Assembly (NCBI RefSeq): GCF_000768315.1
Contig: NZ_AQQX01000001.1
Location: forward strand, 620,001 to 684,000
DNA: 64,000 nucleotides
Direction of reading: 5' to 3'
Source: Pseudooceanicola atlanticus
GTDB lineage: Bacteria; Pseudomonadota; Alphaproteobacteria; Rhodobacterales; Rhodobacteraceae
The notes under the pieces were generated by a model. That model had not been told where the DNA came from, ran no database searches, and saw only the letters and a list, made by a program, of their open reading frames with translations. Shown piece after piece: positions 8,408 to 18,716 of the stretch. The stretch's first letter is position 1. Each line of letters starts with the position of its first letter. The position numbers were made by a program, and so were the translations under genes.

Positions 8408-9253
8408 TTACTGCGCGGCCATCTGAGAGGGGGCCCAGGGCGGGTGCACGGTGGGTGCGGCGTAGTAATAGCCCTGCAGGCAGTCGATCCCCGCCTGTTC
8501 CAGCCAGGCGGCATCGTCGGCGCATTCGACCTGTTCGGCGATGGTCATCATGTCCATCTGGCGGGCGATGGCGATCAGCGCCGAGGTCAGCACCTGGTTG
8601 TCCGGATCGGTGGCCACGCCGCGGATGAACTGGCCGTCGATCTTGAGCACGTCGAACAGGAAATCCCTGAGATATCGGAAGGATGTGTAGCCCGCGCCGA
8701 AATCGTCGAGCGCGAAGCTGATCCCCTGGCGGCGCATCTGCGCCATGAAGCCGGTGACGAGTTCGGGCACCAGCATCGCAGAGCTTTCGGTGATTTCCAG
8801 GATCAGCCGTTCCCCGACCGTCGCATCGCGCATCAGGCCATTGCGCAGCGTCTTCATCCAGTCGGAGAACCCGATGGAGCGGGCGGACATGTTGATGGCC
8901 AGGCGCAGGTCGGGCTGCTGGGCGAGGGTCCGCAGCCCCATGTCGAGCGCGGCACAATCGATTCGGCGGCCGAGTTCGGTGGTTTCGACCGCACCGATGA
9001 AGTCGGCGGCGGGGATGATTCGCCCGGTCTCGTCATAGATGCGGATCAGCCCTTCGTAATAGGCGATACGGCCGCTGCCGGCGGCGCAAACGGGCTGGAA
9101 CGCCAGGGCGAGGTTGCCGTGACGCATCGCTTCGGCGACCATTGCAAGCGTCGAGCGGTCGCGAGCGGACACCGCATAGCTGAGCGGATCGCGCTGTTCC
9201 GGGGGCACGTCCAACCAAGGCGTCAAATCGATCCGGCCCATTCTGTTCTCCAT
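8408..9253 (-). CDS. EAL-domain protein (putative c-di-GMP phosphodiesterase)
   Basis: The 281-residue protein is essentially a lone EAL domain with no sensor or GGDEF domain. The signature is EGL at residues 67-69. Other metal-binding and catalytic positions are present: N121, E155 in LEITE, D183 and D184 in [12 protein letters not shown]204 in LKIDGQF, the Glu of IAEQVE and the Gln of LQGYYY. Enzyme activity is therefore plausible, hydrolysing c-di-GMP to pGpG in the cytoplasm. Start choices are 9253 or 9241 (MGRIDL). It lies 130 bp upstream of phbA on the same strand. Confidence 0.88.
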   Translation of the reverse strand: MENRMGRIDLTPWLDVPPEQRDPLSYAVSARDRSTLAMVAEAMRHGNLALAFQPVCAAGSGRIAYYEGLIRIYDETGRIIPAADFIGAVETTELGRRIDCAALDMGLRTLAQQPDLRLAINMSARSIGFSDWMKTLRNGLMRDATVGERLILEITESSAMLVPELVTGFMAQMRRQGISFALDDFGAGYTSFRYLRDFLFDVLKIDGQFIRGVATDPDNQVLTSALIAIARQMDMMTIAEQVECADDAAWLEQAGIDCLQGYYYAAPTVHPPWAPSQMAAQ

Positions 9254-9433
9254 CCGACTGTCAGGGTTGTTGTCGCATCCGAGATCTTAAGAACTGTCTA
9301 AGAACCGTGCCTTTTTCCTCTTCCTGAGATGTCGACGGGGGCCTCTGGCTTGCCTTTGCCGGGAGGCTTTGAAAGATGGCGGGCAGGGCCCGGCCGGGCG
9401 GCGATCCGGTGGGCAATCATCACGGAGAACATC

Positions 9434-9931
9434 ATGGCGGGCGCTGTAATTCGACCGGCAGACGAGGCGGATTATCCCGCCATCCTGGACATCTGGGGGC
9501 CGGTGGTCCGCGACACGACGATCACTTTCGCCTCGGTCGAAAAGACTTTGTCAACGTTGGCCAGCTATATTCAGGGGCGTCGCGACATGGGGCGCGAATT
9601 CTTCGTTGCGGAACTGGCGGGCGTCGTGGCGGGGTTTGCGTCCTATGACCAGTTCCGGGGCGGCGATGGATACGTACACGCGATGGAACATACCATCGTG
9701 CTGGGCCCGCAGGCGCGGGGGCAGGGGATCGGCCGGTCCCTGATGCTGGCGGTGGAGGATCACGCCCGCGATCGCGGCGCGCATACGATGATGGCCGGGA
9801 TCAGCGGAGAGAACCTGGCGGCGATCTCCTTCCACGGTGCGGTCGGCTATGAACAGGTCGGCCGGATCCCGGAATCGGGGCGCAAGTTCGGCCGCTGGCT
9901 GGACCTTGTGCTGATGCAGAAAATTCTCTGA
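9434..9931 (+). CDS. GNAT N-acetyltransferase, phosphinothricin/methionine-sulfoximine acetyltransferase-like
   Basis: I start at MAGAVIRPADEADYPAI (9434, cacggaga upstream), giving 165 residues; the frame is open 35 codons earlier but without family character. The acetyl-CoA loop QARGQGIG is at residues 93-100. The C-terminal part (GENLAAISFHGAVGYEQVG, ending WLDLVLMQK) is typical of the Pat/MnaT branch, which acetylates methionine sulfone, methionine sulfoximine or phosphinothricin. The natural substrate cannot be told. Confidence 0.85.
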   Translation: MAGAVIRPADEADYPAILDIWGPVVRDTTITFASVEKTLSTLASYIQGRRDMGREFFVAELAGVVAGFASYDQFRGGDGYVHAMEHTIVLGPQARGQGIGRSLMLAVEDHARDRGAHTMMAGISGENLAAISFHGAVGYEQVGRIPESGRKFGRWLDLVLMQKIL

Positions 9932-9962
9932 CAGCGCTGCGCTGTCACGTTAGACTGAGCCC

Positions 9963-10664
9963 ATGTCGATCTGGTCCCGCATCTCCGAAGCGATTGCCGC
10001 CCTGGCCCGAGGCGAAAGCCTGAGCCGGGTTTTCGAGGAATTGCGCACGCCGCCCGAACGCTCGGTTGCCTTCACCATCGCGGTGATCGCCCTGGGCGCA
10101 AAGATGGCCAAGGCCGACGGCATGGTCACCCGAGACGAGGTCACGGCCTTCCGCGAGGTGTTCCAGATCGCCAAGAAGGACGAGGAACAGGCGGCCAAGG
10201 TGTTCAACCTCGCCCGTCAGGACGTCGCCGGATACGAAATCTATGCCCGCAACATCGCCAGCATGTTCGGGCCGCGCAGCGAAACGCTGTGCGACCTGAT
10301 GGAAGGGTTGTTCCACATCGCCCTGGCCGACGGTGGCTATCACCCGGCGGAGGACGAATACCTGTCCAACGTCGCCCGCATCTTCGGCATGGACGAGGCC
10401 CGGTTCCGCAACCTGCGCGCCCGGTTCGTGCAGGATTGCGCCCCCGACCCCTATGCGATCCTCGGGATCGAGCCCGGCGCGTCCTATGAGGAGGCGCGCA
10501 AGGCCTGGCGGCAGGCCGTCCGCGATTGCCATCCGGACCGCCTGGCCGCCCGTGGCCTGCCGGAAGAGGCGATCGGCATGGCCGAGAAACGCCTGATCGA
10601 CATCAACCGCGCCTGGGAAGAGATCACGGCGGCGCGCGGGTCCTCGGACCGGGTCACGGCCTGA
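9963..10664 (+). CDS. TerB-DnaJ domain protein, DjlA-like co-chaperone
   Basis: This 233-residue protein has a TerB-type helical domain (about 35-155, with metal-like acidic motifs KADG and LADGGYHPAEDEYL). A C-terminal J domain (about 162-228) starts DPYAILGIEPGAS and carries HPD at 190-192. This is the DjlA architecture, but there is no clear N-terminal membrane helix as in E. coli DjlA. It should stimulate DnaK. It lies 31 bp after the acetyltransferase and 6 bp before the next gene, so the latter two are probably one operon. Confidence 0.85.
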   Translation: MSIWSRISEAIAALARGESLSRVFEELRTPPERSVAFTIAVIALGAKMAKADGMVTRDEVTAFREVFQIAKKDEEQAAKVFNLARQDVAGYEIYARNIASMFGPRSETLCDLMEGLFHIALADGGYHPAEDEYLSNVARIFGMDEARFRNLRARFVQDCAPDPYAILGIEPGASYEEARKAWRQAVRDCHPDRLAARGLPEEAIGMAEKRLIDINRAWEEITAARGSSDRVTA

Positions 10665-10670
10665 CGGCCC

Positions 10671-11681
10671 ATGCGGTTCGCCAGCTACAACGTGGAATGG
10701 TTCGACGCCCTATTCGACGATCAGGGCGACCTGCTGATGGACGATCGCTGGTCCGCGCGACGCGACATCACGCGCGCGCAGCAGATCGAGGCGCTCGGCA
10801 TCGTCTTCACCGCGATGGACGCCGATGCGGTCATGGTGATCGAGGCGCCCGACCACAACAATCGCCGCGCCACCGTGCCGGCGCTGGAAACCTTCGCGGA
10901 GGCCTTTGACCTGCGGGCCCGCAAGGCGGTGATCGGATTTCCGAACGATACGCAGCAGGAAATCGCGCTGCTTTACGATCCCGATGCTATGGAAGTGCGC
11001 CACAATCCGCAGGGCCTGGTCGGCGCGCCCCATGCGCCGCGGTTCGACGGGACATTCCGGATCGATCTGGACGTGGACGCCACCCAGGACGAGGTGCGGT
11101 TTTCCAAGCCGCCACTGGAACTGGCCGTGCGCACGATGCAGGGGGCGGAGCTGCGCCTGATCGGGGCGCATCTGAAGTCCAAGGCCCCGCATGGCGCGAC
11201 CAACCGCGACGAGGTCATGCGCCTGTCCATCGCCAACCGGCGCAAGCAGCTGGCCCAGGCGATCTGGCTGCGCCAGCGCATCGCCCAGCACCTGCTGGCC
11301 GAAGAGGCGCTGATCGTGATGGGCGATCTGAACGACGGTCCGGGGCTGGACGAATACGAGGACCTGTTCGGCCGATCCTCGGTCGAGATCGTGATGGGGG
11401 CGGAGCCGCCGCAGCTGTACGATCCCCATGCGCGCAAGGCGCTGAACAGCCGGCTGAGCGCGGCACCCACCACCGCGCGCTTCTTCATCAAGCCCGAGGG
11501 TCGTTACCTGCAGGCGCTGCTGGATTACATCATGGTCTCGCCCGATCTGCGCCACCGCGGCCCGCGCTGGCGCATCCTGCATCCCTTCGACGACCCGGAA
11601 TGCTGGCGCAACCCGGAACTGCGACAGGCGCTGATCACGGCCTCGGACCATTTCCCCGTGTTGATGGATATCGACCTCTGA
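10671..11681 (+). CDS. Endonuclease/exonuclease/phosphatase-fold protein
   Basis: The 336-residue protein has the EEP fold: N-terminal ASYNVEWFD, a central IGAHLKSK, GDLNDGP near residue 218 and terminal SDHFPV near 325, which together provide the metal and catalytic His/Asp set. No signal peptide is seen, so a cytoplasmic nuclease or phosphodiesterase is likely. The substrate is unknown. It follows the DjlA-like gene by 6 bp. Confidence 0.85.
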   Translation: MRFASYNVEWFDALFDDQGDLLMDDRWSARRDITRAQQIEALGIVFTAMDADAVMVIEAPDHNNRRATVPALETFAEAFDLRARKAVIGFPNDTQQEIALLYDPDAMEVRHNPQGLVGAPHAPRFDGTFRIDLDVDATQDEVRFSKPPLELAVRTMQGAELRLIGAHLKSKAPHGATNRDEVMRLSIANRRKQLAQAIWLRQRIAQHLLAEEALIVMGDLNDGPGLDEYEDLFGRSSVEIVMGAEPPQLYDPHARKALNSRLSAAPTTARFFIKPEGRYLQALLDYIMVSPDLRHRGPRWRILHPFDDPECWRNPELRQALITASDHFPVLMDIDL

Positions 11682-11719
11682 CCTGTAAATCGGGCGGGTG
11701 GCGCCCTATATTGCAGGGC

Positions 11720-12079
11720 ATGAAACGGCTCGTCCTGATCCTCGCCCTCGCGGCGCCCCTGCCTGCCTTCGCGCAGGATGACGGCAACCCGTCGCTGATG
11801 GAACGCGGCGCCAAGATGTTCTTCCGCGGCCTGATGGAGGAAATGGAGCCCGCCATGCGCGACCTGCAGGGCCTGGTCGAGGAAGCCGGCCCCGCCATGC
11901 AGAGCTTCATGCAGGAAATGGGCCCGGCTTTCGCGGATGTCCTGAGCGAAATCAAGGACTTCTCGGTCTATCATCCGCCCGAGATCCTGCCCAATGGCGA
12001 CATCATCATGCGCCGCCGTGAACCGCTGGACCCGGACCCGGTGCCCGAGATCGAAGAGGGCGAAGAGATCGAGCTGTAG
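11720..12079 (+). CDS. Secreted/periplasmic acidic protein of unknown function
   Basis: The start at 11720 is chosen because residues 1-18 (MKRLVLILALAAPLPAFA) form a clear signal peptide with AFA cleavage. The open frame further upstream is not protein-like. The mature 100 residues are rich in Met and Glu, with heptad-like helices (LMEEMEPAMRDLQGLVEEAG, FMQEMGP), then SVYHPPEILPNGDIIMRRR and an acidic tail. I do not recognise a domain. It lies 6 bp from the convergent phosphatase gene. Confidence 0.78.
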   Translation: MKRLVLILALAAPLPAFAQDDGNPSLMERGAKMFFRGLMEEMEPAMRDLQGLVEEAGPAMQSFMQEMGPAFADVLSEIKDFSVYHPPEILPNGDIIMRRREPLDPDPVPEIEEGEEIEL

Positions 12080-12085
12080 CGCGCC

Positions 12086-13639
12086 CTAGCGCTGCATCTT
12101 CAGGTCGACCTCGGCCCCCAGCGAACTGGCGAGGGATTTCAGCCGCGCCAGCGCGACCTCTCCCAGCAGCGGCCAGGCGGCTTCGGACAGGCGCAGCTCA
12201 AGCACCTTCTTCTTGGGGAACCAGCGGAATTCGCCCGGGATCGCGTCCTCTTCGGGCCAGAGCATGGCCCCGAAGCGCATCGCCTTGCCGACGACCTCGG
12301 CCTGCTGGCGGTCGGCCTCGGGCAGGTAGTCATACAGCTCTTCAAAGGACGTGCCTTCGCGCTTGTTGCGGTAGCGGTGCAGCAAGGCGAGGCCGAGGAA
12401 GATCCGTTCCACGTGCTTCAGCCCGCCCAGGTTGGCGCGGGTGGCGTTGTCGAAACAGACCTCGGCCCGATAATCGGGATGGGCGCGCCAGGTCACGTCA
12501 TGCAACAGGCAGGCCGCCTTGATGATCCGCAGCCGGTCGGGCTTGGCGGATTTGAAGAGCGGCAGGATGAACTTGTAGAGCGTCTTGCCGAAGCCGGGCA
12601 GGCGGGCATCCTTGGATTCAGCGAAACGACAGGCCTCGATCAGGGGATCGCGATCGCGCAATTGCTGCGGCATCTGCTGGTAGAGCATGCCCTCGCGGAT
12701 CCCGTAGCTGGACACGGCGATGTCCCGGGGCCGGAAGACGCGGACCACCTCGGCCAGCACTTCCGAGGCGAGGGGCACAAGGTCCATCCGGGCCGAGGAA
12801 ATGCCGCAACGCGCGCGCAGGGCGTTGCTGTCTTCCTGGCGGATATAGTCGACCGTGGCGCGCACCGCCTTGGCGGTCATGCGGTATTCGTGCAGCACGT
12901 GCAGCGGATAACCCTGCCGGTCCATGTCGATCCGCGCGATCGCCCGCCAGGAGCCGCCGACAAGGAACAAACGGTCCCGCTGGGCGCCCATCTCGCCGGC
13001 CATGGCCGCGACCTGGTCCTTGATGAAGGCGCGGCGCCCCTTGCGCCCGCCCTTGATCTCCTTCAGCTTCAGCGGCCCGAGCGGGGAGGTCATGCGCAGC
13101 CCGACATCGCCGCCCTTGATCGCCGCCAGCTCCATCGACGATCCGCCGATATCGCAGACAAGCCCGTAGGATCCGGGCCAGCCCAGCAGGACGCCCTGGG
13201 CGGACAGTCGCGCCTCTTCCTCGCCCGACACGACCCGCACGCGCAGGCCTGTGGTGCGTTCGACCTCGGCCACGAAATCCGGCCCGTCCTCGGCGTCCCG
13301 CACGGCGGCGGTGGCCACGGCGGTCAGCGGCGTCGCCTCCATCCCCTGGGCGAGGATCTGGAACCGGCGGATCGCGGCGAGGGCACGTTGCCGCCCCTCG
13401 GGGTTCAGCCGGCCGGTTTCGGACAGGCCGGCCCCCAAGGCGCACATGATCTTTTCGTTGTAGAAATAGGCGGGGCTGCGCGCGGCACCGTCAAAGACGA
13501 CAAGCCGGACGGAGTTCGAGCCGACATCGACCACCCCGACCCTGCGCAGGTGGCGGACCGAAGGGTCCTTGAACAGCGGACGCCCGAACGGTTCGAGGTC
13601 GTCATCATGCGGGATCGCTGTGTCCGGGCTATCTTCCAT
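12086..13639 (-). CDS. Ppx/GppA-family exopolyphosphatase/pppGpp phosphatase
   Basis: This 517-residue protein starts at MEDSPDTAIP, with alternative starts at 13672 or 13759. The ASKHA-fold N-terminal half contains GVVDVGSNSVRLVVFDG, the ATAAVRDAEDG motif, the SGEEEARL glutamates and CDIGGSSMEL. The C-terminal third has HD-type helical features (LLHDVTWRAHPDYR). It either removes terminal phosphate from polyphosphate or converts pppGpp to ppGpp. The upstream position of ppk on the same strand favours polyphosphate. Confidence 0.88.
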   Translation of the reverse strand: MEDSPDTAIPHDDDLEPFGRPLFKDPSVRHLRRVGVVDVGSNSVRLVVFDGAARSPAYFYNEKIMCALGAGLSETGRLNPEGRQRALAAIRRFQILAQGMEATPLTAVATAAVRDAEDGPDFVAEVERTTGLRVRVVSGEEEARLSAQGVLLGWPGSYGLVCDIGGSSMELAAIKGGDVGLRMTSPLGPLKLKEIKGGRKGRRAFIKDQVAAMAGEMGAQRDRLFLVGGSWRAIARIDMDRQGYPLHVLHEYRMTAKAVRATVDYIRQEDSNALRARCGISSARMDLVPLASEVLAEVVRVFRPRDIAVSSYGIREGMLYQQMPQQLRDRDPLIEACRFAESKDARLPGFGKTLYKFILPLFKSAKPDRLRIIKAACLLHDVTWRAHPDYRAEVCFDNATRANLGGLKHVERIFLGLALLHRYRNKREGTSFEELYDYLPEADRQQAEVVGKAMRFGAMLWPEEDAIPGEFRWFPKKKVLELRLSEAAWPLLGEVALARLKSLASSLGAEVDLKMQR

Positions 13640-13913
13640 GGTCAGCCTGTTCCTGATCTTCCCGACCTTCATTGCAGCGCCAGCCGGGGGCGTCAACCAA
13701 GGGGCTGTGGCAATAGGTCGGGGTGAGCGGAGAACAGGTCTGATTCTTGATGGAGGCATGGGAGTGTCTGGCCTTGTCTCGCTCGAAAAAATCTTGCGAA
13801 TACAGAATGTAACGAGTCCCTTCGCCTGGGGAATGGCAGGCCGCGACGACCGGCCGGCCAGTCAAAACCTTGCAGACCCGCTCAGCCGCGGAAACCATTA
13901 ACCCTAACCTGAA

Positions 13914-13939
13914 TTAACCTTAACGCTGATTAAGGTTAA
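13914..13939. promoter_or_regulatory. Inverted repeat TTAACCTTAA / TTAAGGTTAA in an A/T-rich patch
   Basis: Two perfect 10-bp arms, 13914-13923 and 13930-13939, flank the loop CGCTGA. The bases just before (13896-13910) carry two more TAACC units, giving four TTAAC-like boxes in 45 bp of otherwise GC-rich DNA. TTAA-spaced boxes recall the alphaproteobacterial CtrA site (TTAA-N7-TTAA), but the spacing here is 6, so the match is imperfect. It could instead act as an RNA hairpin. Confidence 0.4.
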
Positions 13940-14044
13940 CACCCCGAGCTCCCACACCCGCCCGGATCAAACACCTAACGCCCAATACAGATCGCCCGCC
14001 CCCACGCAGAAGCACCCCCGGCCAAACCCAAAGCGCCCCTCCAT

Positions 14045-14078
14045 TCTTCATCTTGCCAGAAATACTCCCGCCGGAGGC
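14045..14078 (+). repeat. Short intergenic motif, copy 2
   Basis: The core ATCTTGCCAGAAATACTCC is here followed by CGCCGGAGG, just as in the copy at 33385-33414. It is close to the ppk stop. Confidence 0.7.
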
Positions 14079-14118
14079 TTTGACCGGCCGGCCACGGGAA
14101 GACCCGCAGGACAGCGCG

Positions 14119-16293
<2,175 letters not shown>

Positions 16294-16347
16294 ATGGAAA
16301 ACCCTCGCATAATGCGCCCGACGTATAACTTTACCTGTGAGACGGTT

Positions 16348-17031
16348 TTATGACTCTTCGGCCTCGCCCAAGTCCAGATCCAAGCCGCGCACGAAGGGCA
16401 GGGAAATCGTCCTGCGCTGCTGAAGCGAGGCGGTGTCGATGGCCGTGACCACGGATTGGGCGGAAGTGAAAGACCGGTCCATCCGTTTCAGAAGGTACTG
16501 GATCACCTGATCGGGCACATGCAGCTGGCGATCCGCGAAGAGCTTGACCAGAAGTGCGCTCATCAGCGCGTCGTCTGGCAGCGACAACGTGGCCGAGGAC
16601 GCGCCCTGCAACCGGCTGATCAGGTCGGGCAGGCGCAGCGGCCAGGTCTTCACCGGGCCCGCGCCGGTCAGCAGCAGCGGCTGGCCCTCGGCCCGGGTCA
16701 GGTTGTGCAGGTGGAACAGTGCGGCCTCTGTCTCGGGGCGGTCGATGGCATCGACATCCTCGACCGCGACGGGACCGGTGGCGAGCGTTGGCACGGCGTC
16801 CTTGTCCAGCTCACGGGCGCTGACGATGCGGGCGCCGGCGGCTTCGGCCCAGATATGGGTCAGGTGCGTCTTGCCTGAGCCGGACGGTCCGGTCAGCACG
16901 AATTTCCGGTCGGGCCAGTCGCGCCAGCCCTCGAGCAGGGCAAGCGCCATGGCGTTGCCCGGAGAGACCACGAAATCGGCGCGGCCCAGCCCGGCGATGC
17001 GGGCATGGCGCAGGGGAAGCGGCGGTTGCAT
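16348..17031 (-). CDS. hdaA: DnaA-related ATPase HdaA (regulatory inactivation of DnaA)
   Basis: The 227-residue protein is a single AAA+ domain homologous to DnaA domain III without the DNA-binding domain. The P-loop GPSGSGKTH is at residues 48-56, the acidic Walker B equivalent is VAVEDVDAID, and an ISRL sensor segment follows. In alphaproteobacteria HdaA promotes DnaA-ATP hydrolysis at the clamp. The N terminus MQPPLPLRHA resembles the clamp-binding QLPLP motif. It is four bases downstream of the AI-2E-type transporter gene, an arrangement common in this group. Confidence 0.88.
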   Translation of the reverse strand: MQPPLPLRHARIAGLGRADFVVSPGNAMALALLEGWRDWPDRKFVLTGPSGSGKTHLTHIWAEAAGARIVSARELDKDAVPTLATGPVAVEDVDAIDRPETEAALFHLHNLTRAEGQPLLLTGAGPVKTWPLRLPDLISRLQGASSATLSLPDDALMSALLVKLFADRQLHVPDQVIQYLLKRMDRSFTSAQSVVTAIDTASLQQRRTISLPFVRGLDLDLGEAEES

Positions 17032-17035
17032 CGTG

Positions 17036-18106
17036 TCAGTCCTGGTCGGAATGGCTTTCCAGCCCGCGATAGAGCCGGCTGTCCTTGTATTGCGACAGCA
17101 CGAACCGCATCAGCACGCCGATCGCGGCGGCCACGGGCACGGCGACCAGCATCCCCACGAAGCCGAAGAGCGAGCCGAAGACCGACAGGGCAAAGATCAG
17201 CCAGACCGGGTGCAGCCCGACACTGTCGCCGACCAGTTTCGGGGTCAGCACGTTGCCTTCGATCACCTGGCCGATGACGAAGATGCCGGCGACCAGTCCG
17301 ATCGAGAGCCAATCGCCCCAGAACTGGAAGAAAGCCAGACCGATGGCGAGAAGGCCACCGACCAGCGCGCCCACATAGGGAATGAAGGTGATCAGTCCCG
17401 CGACGGCCCCGACGACAAGGCCGAATTGCAGCCCCACCAGCATCAGCGCAATGGCGTAATAGGTGCCGAGGATCAGGCACACCGTGCCCATGCCCCGGAT
17501 GAACGAGGCGAGCGTCGCGTCGATTTCCCCGGCGAGGCGGCGGATGACGGGGGCGTGGTCGCGGGGCAGCAGGTCGTCGATATCGCCGACCATGTTGTCC
17601 CAGTCGTAGAGCAGGTAGAACGCCACCACCGGCACGATCACGAACAGCATCACCACGTTGATCAGCGACCCGACCGAGGACAGTGCCCCCTGCAGCAATT
17701 GCCCGCCCTTGGACTGGATCGTCTCGCCCAGCGAGGTCAGCGACTGGCGCAACGTGCTGTCCTGGTCCAGCAATTCGGGGAAGCGCTGTGTCAGGAAGGC
17801 CTGGAAATCCTGGAACACCTTGGGCGCGATGTTGAACAGGTCGATGGCCTGGTTGATCAGCGTCGGCACGACGAGCAGCAGCAGGACCACAAAGATCAGC
17901 AGCGCCACCAGCGTGATAATCCCGGTGGCCAACGCGCGGGAGGCGCCCATGGCCTCCAGCCGGTCGGCGACTGGGTCGAGGAAATAGGCCACGGCGCCGC
18001 CCAGCACGAAAGGCAGGATCACGTCGCCCAGCCACCACAATGCCAGCAGGAAGATCGCCGCGGCGAGCCCCCAGTATTTCAGCTGATCCTTGACTGGCAG
18101 AGCCAT
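17036..18106 (-). CDS. AI-2E-type (PerM/YdiK) membrane transporter family protein
   Basis: I use the start MALPVKDQLKYWG at 18106 (356 residues), with aaggggtgg about 5 bases upstream. About eight membrane helices are visible, with the family pattern FVLGGAVAYFLDPVADRLE, a soluble middle region (IDLFNIAPKVFQDFQAFL) and FIPYVGALVGGLLAIGLA. Members include the E. coli TqsA autoinducer exporter and PerM, but most have no known substrate. hdaA follows four bases later on the same transcript. Confidence 0.87.
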   Translation of the reverse strand: MALPVKDQLKYWGLAAAIFLLALWWLGDVILPFVLGGAVAYFLDPVADRLEAMGASRALATGIITLVALLIFVVLLLLVVPTLINQAIDLFNIAPKVFQDFQAFLTQRFPELLDQDSTLRQSLTSLGETIQSKGGQLLQGALSSVGSLINVVMLFVIVPVVAFYLLYDWDNMVGDIDDLLPRDHAPVIRRLAGEIDATLASFIRGMGTVCLILGTYYAIALMLVGLQFGLVVGAVAGLITFIPYVGALVGGLLAIGLAFFQFWGDWLSIGLVAGIFVIGQVIEGNVLTPKLVGDSVGLHPVWLIFALSVFGSLFGFVGMLVAVPVAAAIGVLMRFVLSQYKDSRLYRGLESHSDQD

Positions 18107-18355
18107 GCGCCACCCCTTTCCTGAGCGGCGAGTTTCGCCGCATTGCCTCATGGCTTCAAGTGGATTGCCCGGCGAAGCGGGTCAAGGGGGCTTGAACGCG
18201 GGCGCTGGTGGGATTTGGCCGCTTGGTCTGCCGGTTCCCGCGGCGGTACTGGGGCACAAGGCGCTGTTGGCGGACGGTTTTCTCCGTCGCCTCGGCGACC
18301 GGCCAGGTCAGGTTCCCCAGGGTGCAATCCGCGACTGCGCCGGCATCCGACGATT

Positions 18356-18409
18356 TGTGACGCCGGGTAAGGAATCCCTGACTGTCGGTTTTTCCGACGC
18401 CGCGTCACA
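18356..18409. repeat. Nested inverted repeat, TGTGACGC outer stem
   Basis: The outer arms TGTGACGC (18356-18363) and GCGTCACA (18402-18409) pair perfectly. Between them GTCGG-TTTTT-CCGAC (18384-18398) forms an inner hairpin. The nesting suggests a folded RNA or a protein-binding site; it is not a classical terminator. Confidence 0.5.
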
Positions 18410-18556
18410 TTGGGGATGTTCCGGCCATGAAGGGCTTAGCCCCGGCCCAGGGGGCTAGGCCCCAAGGAACCACCCTGATCCCGGCGGCCCGGTATAATGC
18501 GGGTCTGTCGGGGCATCGTCCCGTCGCCCGGGTCTCCCCGCGACCATTGGCGACAG

Positions 18557-18597
18557 CCTGCGCCGTTCTCATCCCCACCCTTCCGGAACGGCGCAGG
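18557..18597. repeat. Perfect 12-bp inverted repeat upstream of proS
   Basis: The arms CCTGCGCCGTTC (18557-18568) and its exact complement (18586-18597) surround a 17-base loop. No T-run follows on either strand, so it is not a simple terminator. It ends about 120 bp before the proS start. Confidence 0.6.
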
Positions 18598-18716
18598 CCC
18601 CCATCGGGGCCGTCTGTCCGCATCCGCCATGACATCCTTGCACAAAGGACCGCGCTGCTTGTGAGCGTGCCGAAAATCGCCTAGACGATCCGCACCAAAC
18701 AACAAAGGTCTTTAGG

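Larger units (their letters stand above)
13640..14118. other. Intergenic region between ppk and the ppx-like gene
   Basis: This 479-bp gap has no convincing gene on either strand. It contains an A/T-rich palindromic cluster (13896-13940) and one copy of the short intergenic motif (14045-14078). The promoter of the minus-strand phosphatase gene should be here. The gap suggests that ppk and the phosphatase are not one simple transcript. Confidence 0.6.
18107..18716. other. Large intergenic region upstream of proS with nested inverted repeats
   Basis: This 610-bp region has no protein-like reading frame on either strand. It contains a nested structure at 18356-18409 and a 12-bp perfect inverted repeat at 18557-18597, followed by a GGCCCC/GGGGCC hairpin at 18596-18611. 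It must hold the divergent promoters for the AI-2E-type gene and proS and could encode an untranslated RNA. Confidence 0.5.

Noticed and set aside
18557-18611. Terminator or T-box leader before proS
   Set aside because: There is no T-run after the stem on either strand, and T-box leaders are features of Gram-positive bacteria; no T-box sequence is visible.
18090-18716. Several 75-120 codon frames in the gap before proS
   Set aside because: Their sequences are Pro/Arg/Gly-rich without domain features or ribosome sites and disagree between strands; treated as non-coding.
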